Origin: Pseudomonas sp. MM213
GTDB taxonomy: Bacteria > Pseudomonadota > Gammaproteobacteria > Pseudomonadales > Pseudomonadaceae
Assembly (NCBI RefSeq): GCF_020423045.1
Contig: NZ_CP081943.1
Span: 1,922,001-1,986,000, forward strand
Reading direction: 5' to 3'
Length of the DNA stretch: 64,000 bases
Shown here: positions 1 through 8,802 of the stretch, piece by piece
How the letters are laid out: every line of letters begins with the position of its first letter
Position numbering within the stretch: the first letter of the stretch is position 1
Position numbers and translations under genes: made by a program
The notes under the pieces: model-generated
Database searches by the model: none
What the model was told of the DNA's origin: nothing
What the model saw: only the letters and a program-made list of their open reading frames with translations

Positions 1-2
1 TT

Positions 3-593
3 GCTGACATTCACTTTCACACCAGCACAAGCGATTTAGAAGGCCCAGCTGGCACGACACCACCAGGAATTACAGCGAACATCAACAACACCCAAACGCT
101 AGCAATAATCTATGAGCGTCAAATTTCCGGGCCTTGGTCTATAGTTTTACAAGGTGGCGCACCTCCAACCTTGAAAGTTGATGCTACTGGCACTGCAAAG
201 TCGCTTGGTAAAATCGCTACTGCGAAAGCTTGGTTCCCAGCTGTCATTCTGAAATACACCTTTCGCGACGTTTTTGGTTTTCGTCCTTACGTTGGAGCTG
301 GAGTAAACTATACGTTCTATACTGACAAGCATATGACTGATGCTTATACAAATGGATTCGGTGGCACATCAAGCTCAGCCAAGCTGGATGATACCTGGGG
401 CGGCGTGATGAAGTTTGGTGCGGAGTTTCCTCTTTCCGACAATTGGGTGTTTGACGTAGGGTACTCTCATTATTGGATAAAAACGAAGGCCACTATTGCC
501 ACAGAAACACCGGGCATCGGCAGAATTGAAAGAACTATCCAAGCCAAGGCCAATCCAGATGCATTTGGCTTGTTGATTGGATATAAATTTTAA
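3..593 (+). CDS. OmpW family outer membrane protein (5' end outside window)
   Basis: The reading frame is open from the left edge, so the signal peptide and first strands are missing; the TTG at 171 is internal, not the start. The visible part has alternating hydrophobic/polar beta-strand texture, the family-typical block FRPYVGAGVNYTFY, a later DNWVFDVGYSHYWIKT segment, and ends GYKF with a terminal Phe as expected for an outer membrane barrel. OmpW proteins are small eight-stranded barrels implicated in uptake of small hydrophobic molecules. Assignment is from recognisable family motifs; the transported compound is unknown. Confidence 0.85.
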   Translation, partial: ADIHFHTSTSDLEGPAGTTPPGITANINNTQTLAIIYERQISGPWSIVLQGGAPPTLKVDATGTAKSLGKIATAKAWFPAVILKYTFRDVFGFRPYVGAGVNYTFYTDKHMTDAYTNGFGGTSSSAKLDDTWGGVMKFGAEFPLSDNWVFDVGYSHYWIKTKATIATETPGIGRIERTIQAKANPDAFGLLIGYKF

Positions 594-667
594 ATATTCA
601 GTCAAGCCCCCCAAAAAATAAACTAGACAAGCAAAATCCAACAGCTCGCCCTTCGCTCCGCTCTGTA

Positions 668-700
668 CCGATCAATCGACATCGCATGCCGATTGATCGG
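668..700. terminator. Perfect 11-bp inverted repeat, possible terminator
   Basis: Arms at 668-678 and 690-700 are exact reverse complements (CCGATCAATCG / CGATTGATCGG) around an 11-nt loop. It lies about 75 bases after the OmpW stop. There is no T-run, so it may be a weak terminator or a protein-binding site. I see no gene in the rest of 594-925. Confidence 0.4.
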
Positions 701-925
701 CCTTAGGGAAAAGCCACCATAGCGAAATGCGTCACCGACTCAACCTAGAGCCTCCCGGCGAATTGGTACCCAGACTGAACGCCATATCAGTACATTTCAG
801 TTGCACGCCTACCTACTGGATGGTAACCTTCATTTGCGCCCCTATGATAAGTCGCAAGTAAGACCCGATTTACTCAACGCCGCCGGAAGTAGTTAGCGGA
901 AAAATCCTATTTTTGGAGCCGCTTG

Positions 926-1813
926 ATGAGACGAATAATACTTGACTCGTCAACCTTAAAAAACACCAAAGAAGTAGTGATACTCACTACTTTGGCAATG
1001 CTGGCATTCGCAGCCAATTCTGTGCTTTGCCGGCTTGCGCTTCGTCATACAGAAATTGATGCTACTTCCTTCACACTCATACGCCTAGTAAGCGGAGCTA
1101 TCATGCTCTGGGTGCTCCTAGCGATTAAAGGTGCCACTTCCCGCCCCTCAGGAACGTGGTTTGGTGCTTTCACTCTGTTCGCCTACGCGTTTGCTTTTTC
1201 ATACGCATATTTGAACCTGGAAACTGGAACTGGCGCGTTACTTTTGTTCGGCGCCGTACAACTTACCATGCTTGGTTACGGGTACTGCAAAGGCGAGAGG
1301 ATGCAAGGAGTCGCAGTTGTAGGGCTACTGCTTGCTATTGGAGGTCTTGTGGCCTTGTTATTACCCGGGACAAGTGCGCCTGCGCTTGGTAGCGCTGGAA
1401 TTATGCTGTTGTCAGGCATTGCATGGGCCGGATACTCATTAATCGGCAAGCAATCGAACGACCCACTCGCATCGACTACGGGAAATTTCTTGCGAGCCGT
1501 CCCTATGATGCTTTTGGCTTCGATCCCCTTCGTTAATGACTTTTCGATCGATTTTTTGGGGGCTCTTTGCGCCATTGCGTCTGGGACAATTGCCTCAGGT
1601 GTTGGTTATGCAATCTGGTACGCGGCGATACGTTCGCTTTCATCGTTTCGAGCAGCAACCATCCAATTGAGTGTTCCCGTCTTAGCGTCTCTCGCTGGGG
1701 TACTCATCCTGGGTGAGCACCTCACCGTTCGCTTAGCACTGACATCGCTGGCAGTGTTAGGAGGAATTGGCTTGGTGCTTAGCGACAAGCGTTTAGCAAA
1801 TGGCGCTAATTGA
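926..1813 (+). CDS. EamA/DMT family transporter
   Basis: About 295 residues with ten predicted hydrophobic segments in two similar halves (EamA repeats), beginning with a cytoplasmic MRRIILDSS tail. The first half carries the typical pattern of small residues plus NSVLCRLALR; the second half starts near GIMLLSGIAWAGYSLIGK. Members export amino acids or other metabolites across the inner membrane. ATG 926 is preferred over TTG 923 because GGAG lies 7 bases upstream. It stands alone between the OmpW gene and the sulfite dehydrogenase operon; its substrate cannot be told from sequence. Confidence 0.85.
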   Translation: MRRIILDSSTLKNTKEVVILTTLAMLAFAANSVLCRLALRHTEIDATSFTLIRLVSGAIMLWVLLAIKGATSRPSGTWFGAFTLFAYAFAFSYAYLNLETGTGALLLFGAVQLTMLGYGYCKGERMQGVAVVGLLLAIGGLVALLLPGTSAPALGSAGIMLLSGIAWAGYSLIGKQSNDPLASTTGNFLRAVPMMLLASIPFVNDFSIDFLGALCAIASGTIASGVGYAIWYAAIRSLSSFRAATIQLSVPVLASLAGVLILGEHLTVRLALTSLAVLGGIGLVLSDKRLANGAN

Positions 1814-1980
1814 TTTCTCGGATCCCAATCGCCACCGGTGGCATTCGCGGGGGCGGACGTAGCTTCCATCTCATCGATTCAGATGGCTATGAGTTGGCCC
1901 CTTGGTCAGCAAGCGAATCGAATGCCCTGTCCGTTCGGCACTTTGAAGGTTGATTTTTAGGCTGGCCATTGAAACACTGA

Positions 1981-1998
1981 GTACCGACCGATCGGTAC
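1981..1998. promoter_or_regulatory. Putative TetR operator upstream of soxC-like gene
   Basis: GTACCGACCGATCGGTAC is an 18-bp near-perfect palindrome (16 of 18 positions symmetrical), 50 bases before the soxC-like start. A related site lies at 4731-4748 upstream of the TetR gene that closes this small cluster, with 8 of 9 matching bases in one half-site (GTACYGACC). This is the pattern expected if that TetR protein controls both itself and the dehydrogenase. Inferred, not tested. Confidence 0.55.
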
Positions 1999-2047
1999 AG
2001 CGTGAGGTGCCGATAGGCCGCCATCCTTGTTGATCAGGAGAACAAAA

Positions 2048-3349
2048 ATGAAGAATGACTCAACAGATGACAAAACTGAGATTGCCACAACCTTGGCTCG
2101 CCGAGACTTCCTAAGCAGAACAGGCATGATCGTCGGCACAGCGGTACTCGGTGCAACATTTGCACCTCTTGTAAGAGCTACAGAATCCTCTGTTAGTAGT
2201 GCCGTTGGGGGCAAGCAGCTGGAGGTGCCGGCCTGGACAAAAACCCTAGGCGGCCCCACAGCTGTACCCTACGGTAAACCTTCTAAGTTTGAGACTAATG
2301 CAGTACGCAATTTGTACCCTGGGCTGAAGGAGCCAATGTCAGCCTATAGCACTTCCCCACTCCAAGAGTTGGATGGAATCATCACACCCAATGGGCTGTT
2401 CTATGAACGCAATCACGCAGGGGTTCCAGAGATCGATCCTGCGAATCACCAGCTGGTGATTCATGGGCTGACGAAAGCAGCACTTCTATTTACTGTGGAT
2501 GAGATAAGGCAATTTCCAGCCGTCTCACGCGTTCACTTCATCGAATGTTCAGGAAATCCCTCCTTTTTACCGCCATGGGGCAAAACTGCAGCTGAAGTAG
2601 CGGGCTTGGTAAGTTGCGCCGAATGGACTGGTGTGCCCTTGAAAACGCTATTGGAAGAAGCAGGTCTCAAGCCTGAGGCGAAATGGGTTATCGCTGAGGG
2701 GGCAGATGGTGCAGCCATGACTCGAAGCATACCGATAGAGAAATGTCTGGATGACGTAATGGTCGTGTACAGCCAGAATGGTGAAAGGCTACGCCCCGAG
2801 CAAGGGTACCCAATACGCCTGCTAGTACCTGGTTATGAGGGCAATACCCACATTAAGTGGTTGCGGCGTTTACATGTGACCGATGCTCCTGCTTATAGCC
2901 GTGAAGAAACGGCCAAATACACCGATCTCATGGCCGATGGGCGATCAAGAAAATTCTCATTTGTTATGGAATGCAAGTCGCTCATCACCTCCCCTTCAGG
3001 TACGCATAAACTCACACGCAAAGGCCTCCATGAAATGCGTGGCATCGCGTGGAGCGGAAACGGAAAAATTACGCGAGTGGATGTGTCCGTCGACGGCGGG
3101 CGTAACTGGTATGAAGCGAAGCTCCAAGAACCTGTACTCAATAAATCTCTAACGGCATTCCGCGCCCCATTCGAATGGTTAGGAACGGAAATGGTCATTA
3201 TGAGCCGCGCAATTGATGAGACAGGGTACGTTCAACCAAGCCTCGAACAATTGAAGGAAGTGCGCGGAGAGGTCTCTTTTTACCACAACAATGCTACCCA
3301 GCCTTGGCGAATCAACTCCAATGGGGAGGTGACAAATGGCCGTGCATAA
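2048..3349 (+). CDS. soxC: Sulfite dehydrogenase molybdopterin subunit (SoxC-like)
   Basis: Sulfite-oxidase family protein of about 433 residues. It starts with a twin-arginine signal (ARRDFL, residues 17-22, then a hydrophobic stretch to about 44), so it is exported folded with its cofactor. The molybdenum-ligating Cys is visible in FIECSGNPS (about C167); the C-terminal part has the dimerisation-domain pattern (VDVSVDGGRNWYEAKL). It should oxidise sulfite, or sulfane sulfur in a Sox complex, in the periplasm and pass electrons to the overlapping downstream cytochrome. ATG 2048 follows CAGGAG; the frame is open upstream to 2027 but without a better start. No soxXYZAB genes are in view, so simple sulfite oxidation is the more likely role. 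Confidence 0.85.
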   Translation: MKNDSTDDKTEIATTLARRDFLSRTGMIVGTAVLGATFAPLVRATESSVSSAVGGKQLEVPAWTKTLGGPTAVPYGKPSKFETNAVRNLYPGLKEPMSAYSTSPLQELDGIITPNGLFYERNHAGVPEIDPANHQLVIHGLTKAALLFTVDEIRQFPAVSRVHFIECSGNPSFLPPWGKTAAEVAGLVSCAEWTGVPLKTLLEEAGLKPEAKWVIAEGADGAAMTRSIPIEKCLDDVMVVYSQNGERLRPEQGYPIRLLVPGYEGNTHIKWLRRLHVTDAPAYSREETAKYTDLMADGRSRKFSFVMECKSLITSPSGTHKLTRKGLHEMRGIAWSGNGKITRVDVSVDGGRNWYEAKLQEPVLNKSLTAFRAPFEWLGTEMVIMSRAIDETGYVQPSLEQLKEVRGEVSFYHNNATQPWRINSNGEVTNGRA

Positions 3350-3902
3350 AATGATACTCATGACGCTGGGGGTATTAAGTATTTGTACTGTTGCGAGCGT
3401 AGCGGCTGACCAAAAGCATGGTTTGGGACATGCAGTGACAGAGGAACAAATCGCAAGTTGGAATATTGACGTTGCCCCCGATGGTAAGAACCTGCCCGCC
3501 GGTCAAGGTACAGTCATGGACGGAGAGAAGATTTATCAGACATCCTGTCTTGCCTGTCATGGCGCCAACCTCGAAGGCGGCATGGGGCCAGCGCTAATGG
3601 GCGGAAAAGGCACCCTAACCTCTCAAAAACCGGTGAAAACAGTCGGCAGTTATTGGCCTTACGCGACCACACTATACGACTACGTCAGGCGCGCTATGCC
3701 GTTCCAACAACCTCAATCGCTGAGCAATGATCAGGTGTACTCAGTGGTTGGTTACATTCTTAACAAAAACGAGCTGCTGGAAGTGAACGCTACGGTTAAC
3801 GCAGACACCCTCACAAGGGTCAAAATGCCAAATCGCGACGCGTTCTACGTCGACGATAGGCCCGATGTCAGAGTGAAACCTTGCTACAAGGACTGTCAAT
3901 AA
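3336..3902 (+). CDS. c-type cytochrome subunit of sulfite dehydrogenase (SoxD-like)
   Basis: 188 residues with an N-terminal secretion signal (MILMTLGVLSICTVASVAA) and a single haem site CLACH at about residues 71-75, followed by GANLEGGMGPALMGG and a later Met-containing region (RRAMPFQQP) that could give the axial ligand. It overlaps the soxC-like gene by 14 bases and has its own strong GGGAGG ribosome site, so the two are co-translated. It presumably takes electrons from the molybdenum subunit. It is much shorter than the di-haem SoxD of Paracoccus, carrying one haem, closer to the mono-haem partner arrangement of SorAB-type enzymes. Confidence 0.85.
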   Translation: MAVHKMILMTLGVLSICTVASVAADQKHGLGHAVTEEQIASWNIDVAPDGKNLPAGQGTVMDGEKIYQTSCLACHGANLEGGMGPALMGGKGTLTSQKPVKTVGSYWPYATTLYDYVRRAMPFQQPQSLSNDQVYSVVGYILNKNELLEVNATVNADTLTRVKMPNRDAFYVDDRPDVRVKPCYKDCQ

Positions 3903-3917
3903 TCCGGGAGCTGGAAC

Positions 3918-3944
3918 GTCAGCTTCTGAGGCCCAGAAGCTGAC
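3918..3944 (+). terminator. Hairpin after soxCD-like genes
   Basis: Perfect 11-bp arms (GTCAGCTTCTG at 3918-3928, CAGAAGCTGAC at 3934-3944) with a 5-nt loop, 16 bases after the cytochrome stop and between convergent genes. Only a short T-rich stretch follows, so efficiency is uncertain. Confidence 0.6.
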
Positions 3945-3995
3945 ACCTTTCAAGAGATCACTCCAGATGCTTGCCCCCTTTTTTAATTCAGAAGC

Positions 3996-4625
3996 TTAAG
4001 CTCTAACCTCAGGCGCAAGGGTGGGGGTTTTCAACCCTGGGAGTAGCATCTGGCAGAAAAAAACTGAGATTGCCTCTGGCGAGCGTCGGCCACCAGGTTT
4101 AATCCATAGGTAGCTGTAGTGGTGGATTCCGAGGATCCCTTTGACAGCTAATGAGTCCGCTGTAACGAATACTCCCTCCTCAACACCCGACTTCAGTATT
4201 GTCGACCAGATCTGCTCGTACTGGCGGTGAAGGTCAAGCAACTCTATTTTACGTTCGCCAATCACTGAATAGACCTCCCGGAAACAAACAGTCATTTCAG
4301 CAAGATGATCGACAATTGCGCGCATGACCACCGACGAGAAATGCCTAAACTTCTCCTCTGCGGGGAGATCGGTTTCGATTAAAGGAACGCCTTTCGCGAT
4401 CAGCACCCTCAGGTAGCGGCTCGTGATTTCGAACAACAACTCCTCTTTACTACCTATATGGTGGTAAAGCGCCCCTCGACCTAACCCGGTTGCTTTTTCA
4501 AGCTCGGCCACTCCGGTCGCATGGTAGCCTCGGGTGGAAAATAGCTCCGCAGCGATACGCAGAATGCGCTCTTTAGTGCCACCTTCGGCAATGGGCAACT
4601 GGCCAGCCATTTCAGCCTTTGCCAT
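3996..4625 (-). CDS. TetR/AcrR family transcriptional regulator
   Basis: 209 residues. The N-terminal helix-turn-helix is classical for TetR: ERILRIAAELFSTRGYHATGV, then LEKATGLGRGALYHHIGSKEELL (residues about 18-60). The rest is a helical ligand-binding domain. The gene converges on the soxCD-like pair. An operator-like palindrome about 110 bases upstream resembles the one in front of soxC, suggesting autoregulation and control of the dehydrogenase. The ligand is not predictable from sequence. Confidence 0.88.
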   Translation of the reverse strand: MAKAEMAGQLPIAEGGTKERILRIAAELFSTRGYHATGVAELEKATGLGRGALYHHIGSKEELLFEITSRYLRVLIAKGVPLIETDLPAEEKFRHFSSVVMRAIVDHLAEMTVCFREVYSVIGERKIELLDLHRQYEQIWSTILKSGVEEGVFVTADSLAVKGILGIHHYSYLWIKPGGRRSPEAISVFFCQMLLPGLKTPTLAPEVRA

Positions 4626-4730
4626 GCGCTTCCTTCCTTCTGATACAAATTTTTCACTAGATCATGACCTATTCAGCGGGCGATACACTGAAGCCAGTTG
4701 TACGGGGATCTAATGCTGATACGACCAGCG

Positions 4731-4748
4731 TCTCGACCGGTCAGTACA
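4731..4748. promoter_or_regulatory. Putative TetR operator upstream of its own gene
   Basis: On the minus strand this reads GTACTGACCGGTCGAGAC-like, centred on the palindrome GACCGGTC. One half-site (GTACTGACC) matches the soxC-side site (GTACCGACC) at 8 of 9 bases, the other at 6 of 9. The remainder of 4626-4956 holds no gene I can support; the short minus-strand open frame there has no family features. Confidence 0.5.
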
Positions 4749-4956
4749 CAATTTATATCACAGGTAGCGTGTTTTTGACCCTAGGGAAGGCATTAGCCAG
4801 AGGAAGCAGCGTCGGCACCTACACCATTTTTTGAACACGCCGGACTTCCGCAGGAATAGCAAATAGCCTAGTCGCAGGCTTAGAAATAACGCCTGATTGA
4901 AAAATCCGCTGTACTCGATCGTGGCGGCTTTAGGAGCTGCTGTCCCGCCCCGCCTG

Positions 4957-5940
4957 CTATTTCCCGTGACGCCCATTTCCGAAAGCTTCAATTAACGCGT
5001 CCTGCATGAGCATTGCGGTGCGCGTGCGGTGCTCTGACTCCCGAGCGACGGCAAACACCGGACGGTCGACTACGAACTCGGGAAGAGGTAAGCGGTATAG
5101 CTCTCCATTGGAGACCCAAGGCTGAGCTATGTGATCGGGCACAATCCCGACGAAACCGCCGCTGAGCAGCAGCTGCACAGTTGCTTCGACATGGTGGGCC
5201 AGTGGTGAGGAATGCTGCAGGAAGGAAGCCGGGGCTGAATCTTGGATCAGGTAGCCCCGACGCACATATCGCGCTCCCTGCTCGATGATGTACCGCGTCT
5301 CATCTTCGTCTTTGCCATAAGCTTGATGACCTCGCCCACAGTACAAAGCAGAGGTCTCGTTGCTGATCACTTGATAGGTGAGCGACGGCAAATCCGACTT
5401 ACAGATGGTGATGCCCACTCCAGCTTTCTTCTCGGCCACCGCGCGTTCGACCGCGTCCGGCGGGGCAACGCTGATACTCAGGTTCACCAACGGATACATG
5501 TTAGAAAAACTTGCAAGGGCGGTGGCGATAGGATTGGCGGGAGTGAATGTGCTGTGGTCAATTAACCACAGACTAAGGTCACCTTTGACCTCGCCTTTGG
5601 AGTGGGCAAGCGTGTCGCGAAACTCATCTATGGAATCTAGCAACCGTAGAACAGCTGTGTACGCGACCTGCCCTTCCTGAGTTAACTGAAACCCGCTGCG
5701 CCCTCGCTGGCACAGCTGGCTACCGAAGCGCCCTTCCAGATCGGACAGTTGCCGACTGATCGCGGATATGCCCATACCCGTAGCCTCCTCGGCGGCGGAC
5801 AGCCCGCCACACTCCACAACAGCCTTGAAAAGCCGCCAGTGTTTGAGGTCAATGTCGTGTAGAGGGGGAACCGATGGGCTGTTCACTTCTTGTACTCCAG
5901 GATTGGGGAGTAAAGCGCTGGTATCGGCATACCTGCGCAC
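4957..5940 (-). CDS. LysR family transcriptional regulator
   Basis: About 327 residues. The winged HTH begins near residue 30 (DLKHWRLFKAVVECGGLSAAEEATGMGISAISRQLSDLE) and is followed by a LysR effector-binding fold. The N-terminal extension of about 28 residues depends on the GTG start at 5940, which has AAGGA a few bases upstream; an internal start is possible. It lies just downstream of, and in the same direction as, the carbamoylase and hydantoinase genes, so it is the obvious candidate regulator of the divergent catabolic cluster at 5.9-18.4 kb. Confidence 0.85.
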   Translation of the reverse strand: MRRYADTSALLPNPGVQEVNSPSVPPLHDIDLKHWRLFKAVVECGGLSAAEEATGMGISAISRQLSDLEGRFGSQLCQRGRSGFQLTQEGQVAYTAVLRLLDSIDEFRDTLAHSKGEVKGDLSLWLIDHSTFTPANPIATALASFSNMYPLVNLSISVAPPDAVERAVAEKKAGVGITICKSDLPSLTYQVISNETSALYCGRGHQAYGKDEDETRYIIEQGARYVRRGYLIQDSAPASFLQHSSPLAHHVEATVQLLLSGGFVGIVPDHIAQPWVSNGELYRLPLPEFVVDRPVFAVARESEHRTRTAMLMQDALIEAFGNGRHGK

Positions 5941-5972
5941 TCGTCCTTGTTATTGGAATCGTGTGAAGCAGA

Positions 5973-7238
5973 TTAATCTGGGGCCAGTTGAGCGTCCAGT
6001 CGCATAAGTGTTGCAGCCAGCACCTCTGTCCCGTGCATGAGTTGCTCAGGCTCAAGCCACTCTTCGGGACAATGGCTTCGGCCATTGAGGCATGGAACAA
6101 ACACCATACCGATTGGCCCGGTAGCGCCCACGTAGACAGCGTCATGCCCCGCGCCGCTGGGCATCGTTATGTTGCTGTAGCCCAGACTTTGGGCGGCTGC
6201 GCTCACAGCTTCGATTACCAGCAAGGAGCAATCGGTTGGGTCGGCATACGTCAATGCCACCGATACCGCGCTCAAGCGCAGATCTCTGAGCACCGGCTCG
6301 CATTGGCTCAACAGATCCTCTGGAAATTTCAGCAACACATCTTTGGAGTCACTGCGCACTTCAAGCACCATCTCAACCTTCCCCGGCACTGCGTTTGGGA
6401 CATTTGGGGTCACATCAAGACGGCCGACGGTCGCAACGACATAGTTCGGGTTTCCGGACAGCGCAGCGGCCATATCGCGGGCCTTTACGATCATGTGCGC
6501 AGCACCGACCAACGCGTCTCGGCGAAGATCCATGGGTGTCGTACCGGCATGATCTGGTAGGCCACACACCGTGATGCTCACCCGCCGGATGCCGACGATG
6601 TTGGTAACTGAGCCGATCTGCACGCCCTGGCTCTCCAACACTGGCCCTTGTTCTATGTGCAACTCGACGAACGCGGCGGTGCTCTCGGGTGTCCTCAACG
6701 CCTGGTTCAAACCATTTGGATCGCCGCCGATACGTGTTAAAGCCTGAGCAAGGCTCTCGCCAGCCCGATTCTTGGAAGCGAGCATATCGGTGCTTAATAG
6801 CCCAGCAAACGCGCGACTTCCTACACAGGATATGCCGTAGTCGCTGGGCTCCTCTGAGAGAAAATCAATCACCTGGAACGGATGGCGCAGGCACCGTCCT
6901 GCGTCCTTAAACGCATGGGCAACCTCTAACGCTGCCAATACGCCGATGATTCCATCGAAGCGCCCTCCGGCCATCACCGTATCGCAATGCGAACCGCTGA
7001 TTAAAGGCTTGCGGCCAGGCTCGCTGCCTTTCATCTCACCGATTAAATTGCCACCTGCATCCAAGGTAACGCAAAGACCTGCTGACTCGAACTCGCCTTT
7101 GAGCCAGCGTCGTGCTTCTTCGAACTGAGGGGAGAAAGCACGGCGCGTCCACGGTACGCCAGGAACAATAAAACTGGAGAGCATTTCAACCCGGCCCCAC
7201 AGACGGTCGCGGTTCAATTTCACTTGGGAATCACTCAT
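5973..7238 (-). CDS. M20-family Zn hydrolase: N-carbamoyl-L-amino acid hydrolase / allantoate amidohydrolase type
   Basis: 421 residues. Metal and active-site motifs of the HyuC/AllC/beta-ureidopropionase group are all visible in order: SGSHCDTV, GGRFDGIIGVLAALE, FLSEEPS, ELHIEQGPVLE, and PSGAGHDA near the C-terminus. The enzyme hydrolyses an N-carbamoyl (ureido) group to amine, CO2 and ammonia in the cytoplasm. ATG 7238 is chosen because it overlaps the upstream hydantoinase stop by 8 bases, showing translational coupling. With that partner and the urocanase/lyase homologues next door, N-carbamoylglutamate to glutamate is the most sensible reaction; this is inference. Confidence 0.85.
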   Translation of the reverse strand: MSDSQVKLNRDRLWGRVEMLSSFIVPGVPWTRRAFSPQFEEARRWLKGEFESAGLCVTLDAGGNLIGEMKGSEPGRKPLISGSHCDTVMAGGRFDGIIGVLAALEVAHAFKDAGRCLRHPFQVIDFLSEEPSDYGISCVGSRAFAGLLSTDMLASKNRAGESLAQALTRIGGDPNGLNQALRTPESTAAFVELHIEQGPVLESQGVQIGSVTNIVGIRRVSITVCGLPDHAGTTPMDLRRDALVGAAHMIVKARDMAAALSGNPNYVVATVGRLDVTPNVPNAVPGKVEMVLEVRSDSKDVLLKFPEDLLSQCEPVLRDLRLSAVSVALTYADPTDCSLLVIEAVSAAAQSLGYSNITMPSGAGHDAVYVGATGPIGMVFVPCLNGRSHCPEEWLEPEQLMHGTEVLAATLMRLDAQLAPD

Positions 7239-8610
7239 TTCGGTCGGTGCTCTTGTTTTGATTGTGGGGGCGCAGGAAACGACCGTAACCTGGGCTGTTG
7301 AGTATTGTTCCTTGGTCAAATACACCTTGGCCGCGACAGAATGTTTTCTTGACTCGCGCGGAAAACTCCATTTCTTCGAACGAGCTCCACTTCACAGCGC
7401 TGAGGCTTCCGGAAGGATCGAAGCGGTAGCGTTCTTCAGCGAGAATCACGAAATCCGCGTCTTTACCGATTTCAAATCCGCCCTTGCGATCGTCCAATAA
7501 GAAATGTGCAGCAGGGTTATGGCTAAGCAGTTTCGAGACCAGTGTGGGTGAAAGGCTACGGGTGGTCGCCCCTGTCCAAAGCGCTGGCAGCAGCGTTTCC
7601 AAACCGGGGCCGCCGGAAGAGTTGCGGAACACATTTGGGTTATTTTTGCGCTCCAGCCCCCAGCTGACATGGTCGGAAGAAACGAATGTGCAATGGCCAG
7701 CAGCTATGTGGCCCCACACTTTTTCAGTTTCTGCCTTGGGTCTGATCGGTGGGTAATGCTTGGTCTTGGCTCCGAGCCGTCGTGTGTGCTCTTCATGGTT
7801 AAGCATCAGATATTGGATACAGGTTTCAATAGTCGCTGTATGACCGGCCTTGCGGTACATCTCGCAAAGCTCAAAACCGCGCCCGGTGGACACGTGAACT
7901 GGATGTGCACGAGCCCCTGTCTGCGCTCCGATCTCATAGATCAGCGCCGTAGCCAGATCTTCGATCAATGGCGGATGAGCCCGAAGAAAGGCATCCCAGC
8001 CCGTATCACCTACTTCGATTTGACGTTTGATGTTTTTGCGGGTCAGCTCCTGCATCTGGTTATGCACTCCACACACCAGTCCAGAAGGAGCTATGAGACT
8101 GAACAACTCGTTCAGTAAGTCCTCCTCGATGCGAGGGAAACGGCCAGGGGCTGCCTCGAACGTTGAGAACTTGAAGGCACAAGCACCGGCCTCGATTAGT
8201 CCGGGAATGGCGCCCACCCCATGCTTCTCATCCACGGTAGCGAAAAGCCCCACATCGATATGGCAGTCCCGCTCGACTTCGGCCGCCTTGCGCAGTAGCT
8301 GTGCCGCACAAGCTACAGGCTCAGGATCGTCATATGGCATATCGACCATCACAGTGATGCCCCCGGCTGCTGCCGCACGGCTGGCCCACCCCAAGCCTTC
8401 CTGGTTCGCCTGACTACCAGAATGCACCTGACCGTCGATAACACCTGGCAGCACCCAATGCCTGCGTTCGTCGAGCGTGGACTTGGCGGCCGGCGGCTGA
8501 CCTGCTCCACGAGCGGCAATTTTTCCGTCGCGGATGGCAAGCCATCCATCTTCAACTATCTGTTTGTGATCGACGATTCTGCCACGCACTACGAGATCGA
8601 AATCACTCAT
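7231..8610 (-). CDS. Hydantoinase / allantoinase / dihydroorotase family amidohydrolase
   Basis: 459 residues. The family's N-terminal small domain leads to LPGVIDGQVHSGS and then RAAAAGGITVMVDMP, the cyclic-amidohydrolase signature; later CIQYLMLN and VSSDHVSW fit the metal-site region, and the C-terminal GGFEIGKDADFVIL is the returning beta domain. The first His of the usual HxH metal motif is Gln (GQVH), a variant also known in some dihydroorotase-like proteins. ATG 8610 is preceded by an excellent CAGGAGG. It should open a hydantoin or related cyclic ureide to the N-carbamoyl compound used by the coupled downstream hydrolase. Confidence 0.83.
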   Translation of the reverse strand: MSDFDLVVRGRIVDHKQIVEDGWLAIRDGKIAARGAGQPPAAKSTLDERRHWVLPGVIDGQVHSGSQANQEGLGWASRAAAAGGITVMVDMPYDDPEPVACAAQLLRKAAEVERDCHIDVGLFATVDEKHGVGAIPGLIEAGACAFKFSTFEAAPGRFPRIEEDLLNELFSLIAPSGLVCGVHNQMQELTRKNIKRQIEVGDTGWDAFLRAHPPLIEDLATALIYEIGAQTGARAHPVHVSTGRGFELCEMYRKAGHTATIETCIQYLMLNHEEHTRRLGAKTKHYPPIRPKAETEKVWGHIAAGHCTFVSSDHVSWGLERKNNPNVFRNSSGGPGLETLLPALWTGATTRSLSPTLVSKLLSHNPAAHFLLDDRKGGFEIGKDADFVILAEERYRFDPSGSLSAVKWSSFEEMEFSARVKKTFCRGQGVFDQGTILNSPGYGRFLRPHNQNKSTDRNE

Positions 8611-8802
8611 CGTTCCACCTCCTGAGGTGTTTCTTTTACGAGTGAGTATCGAACTGTGCCTGCGGCATGAACCATGACGCATATGGAAACTTCGGTTGCA
8701 GCTTTTTGCATGGTTCGCCGAGGAGCCGCCTTAAATAATCGAGTCACCCGAGGGGAAGCCTGCCAACTGTGCTTCCGTAAAAAAACCTGAGAGTGGCTTG
8801 AT
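8611..8802. promoter_or_regulatory. Divergent promoter region of the catabolic cluster
   Basis: 192 bases between the minus-strand hydantoinase and the plus-strand urocanase homologue must hold both promoters. A spaced inverted repeat, GAACCATG at 8669-8676 and CATGGTTC at 8709-8716, could bind the LysR regulator encoded at 4957-5940, but chance cannot be excluded. Confidence 0.4.

Noticed and set aside
4758..4991. 77-codon minus-strand open frame
   Set aside because: No ribosome site, no family features, Arg/Cys-rich shadow-like composition; overlaps the LysR 3' end.
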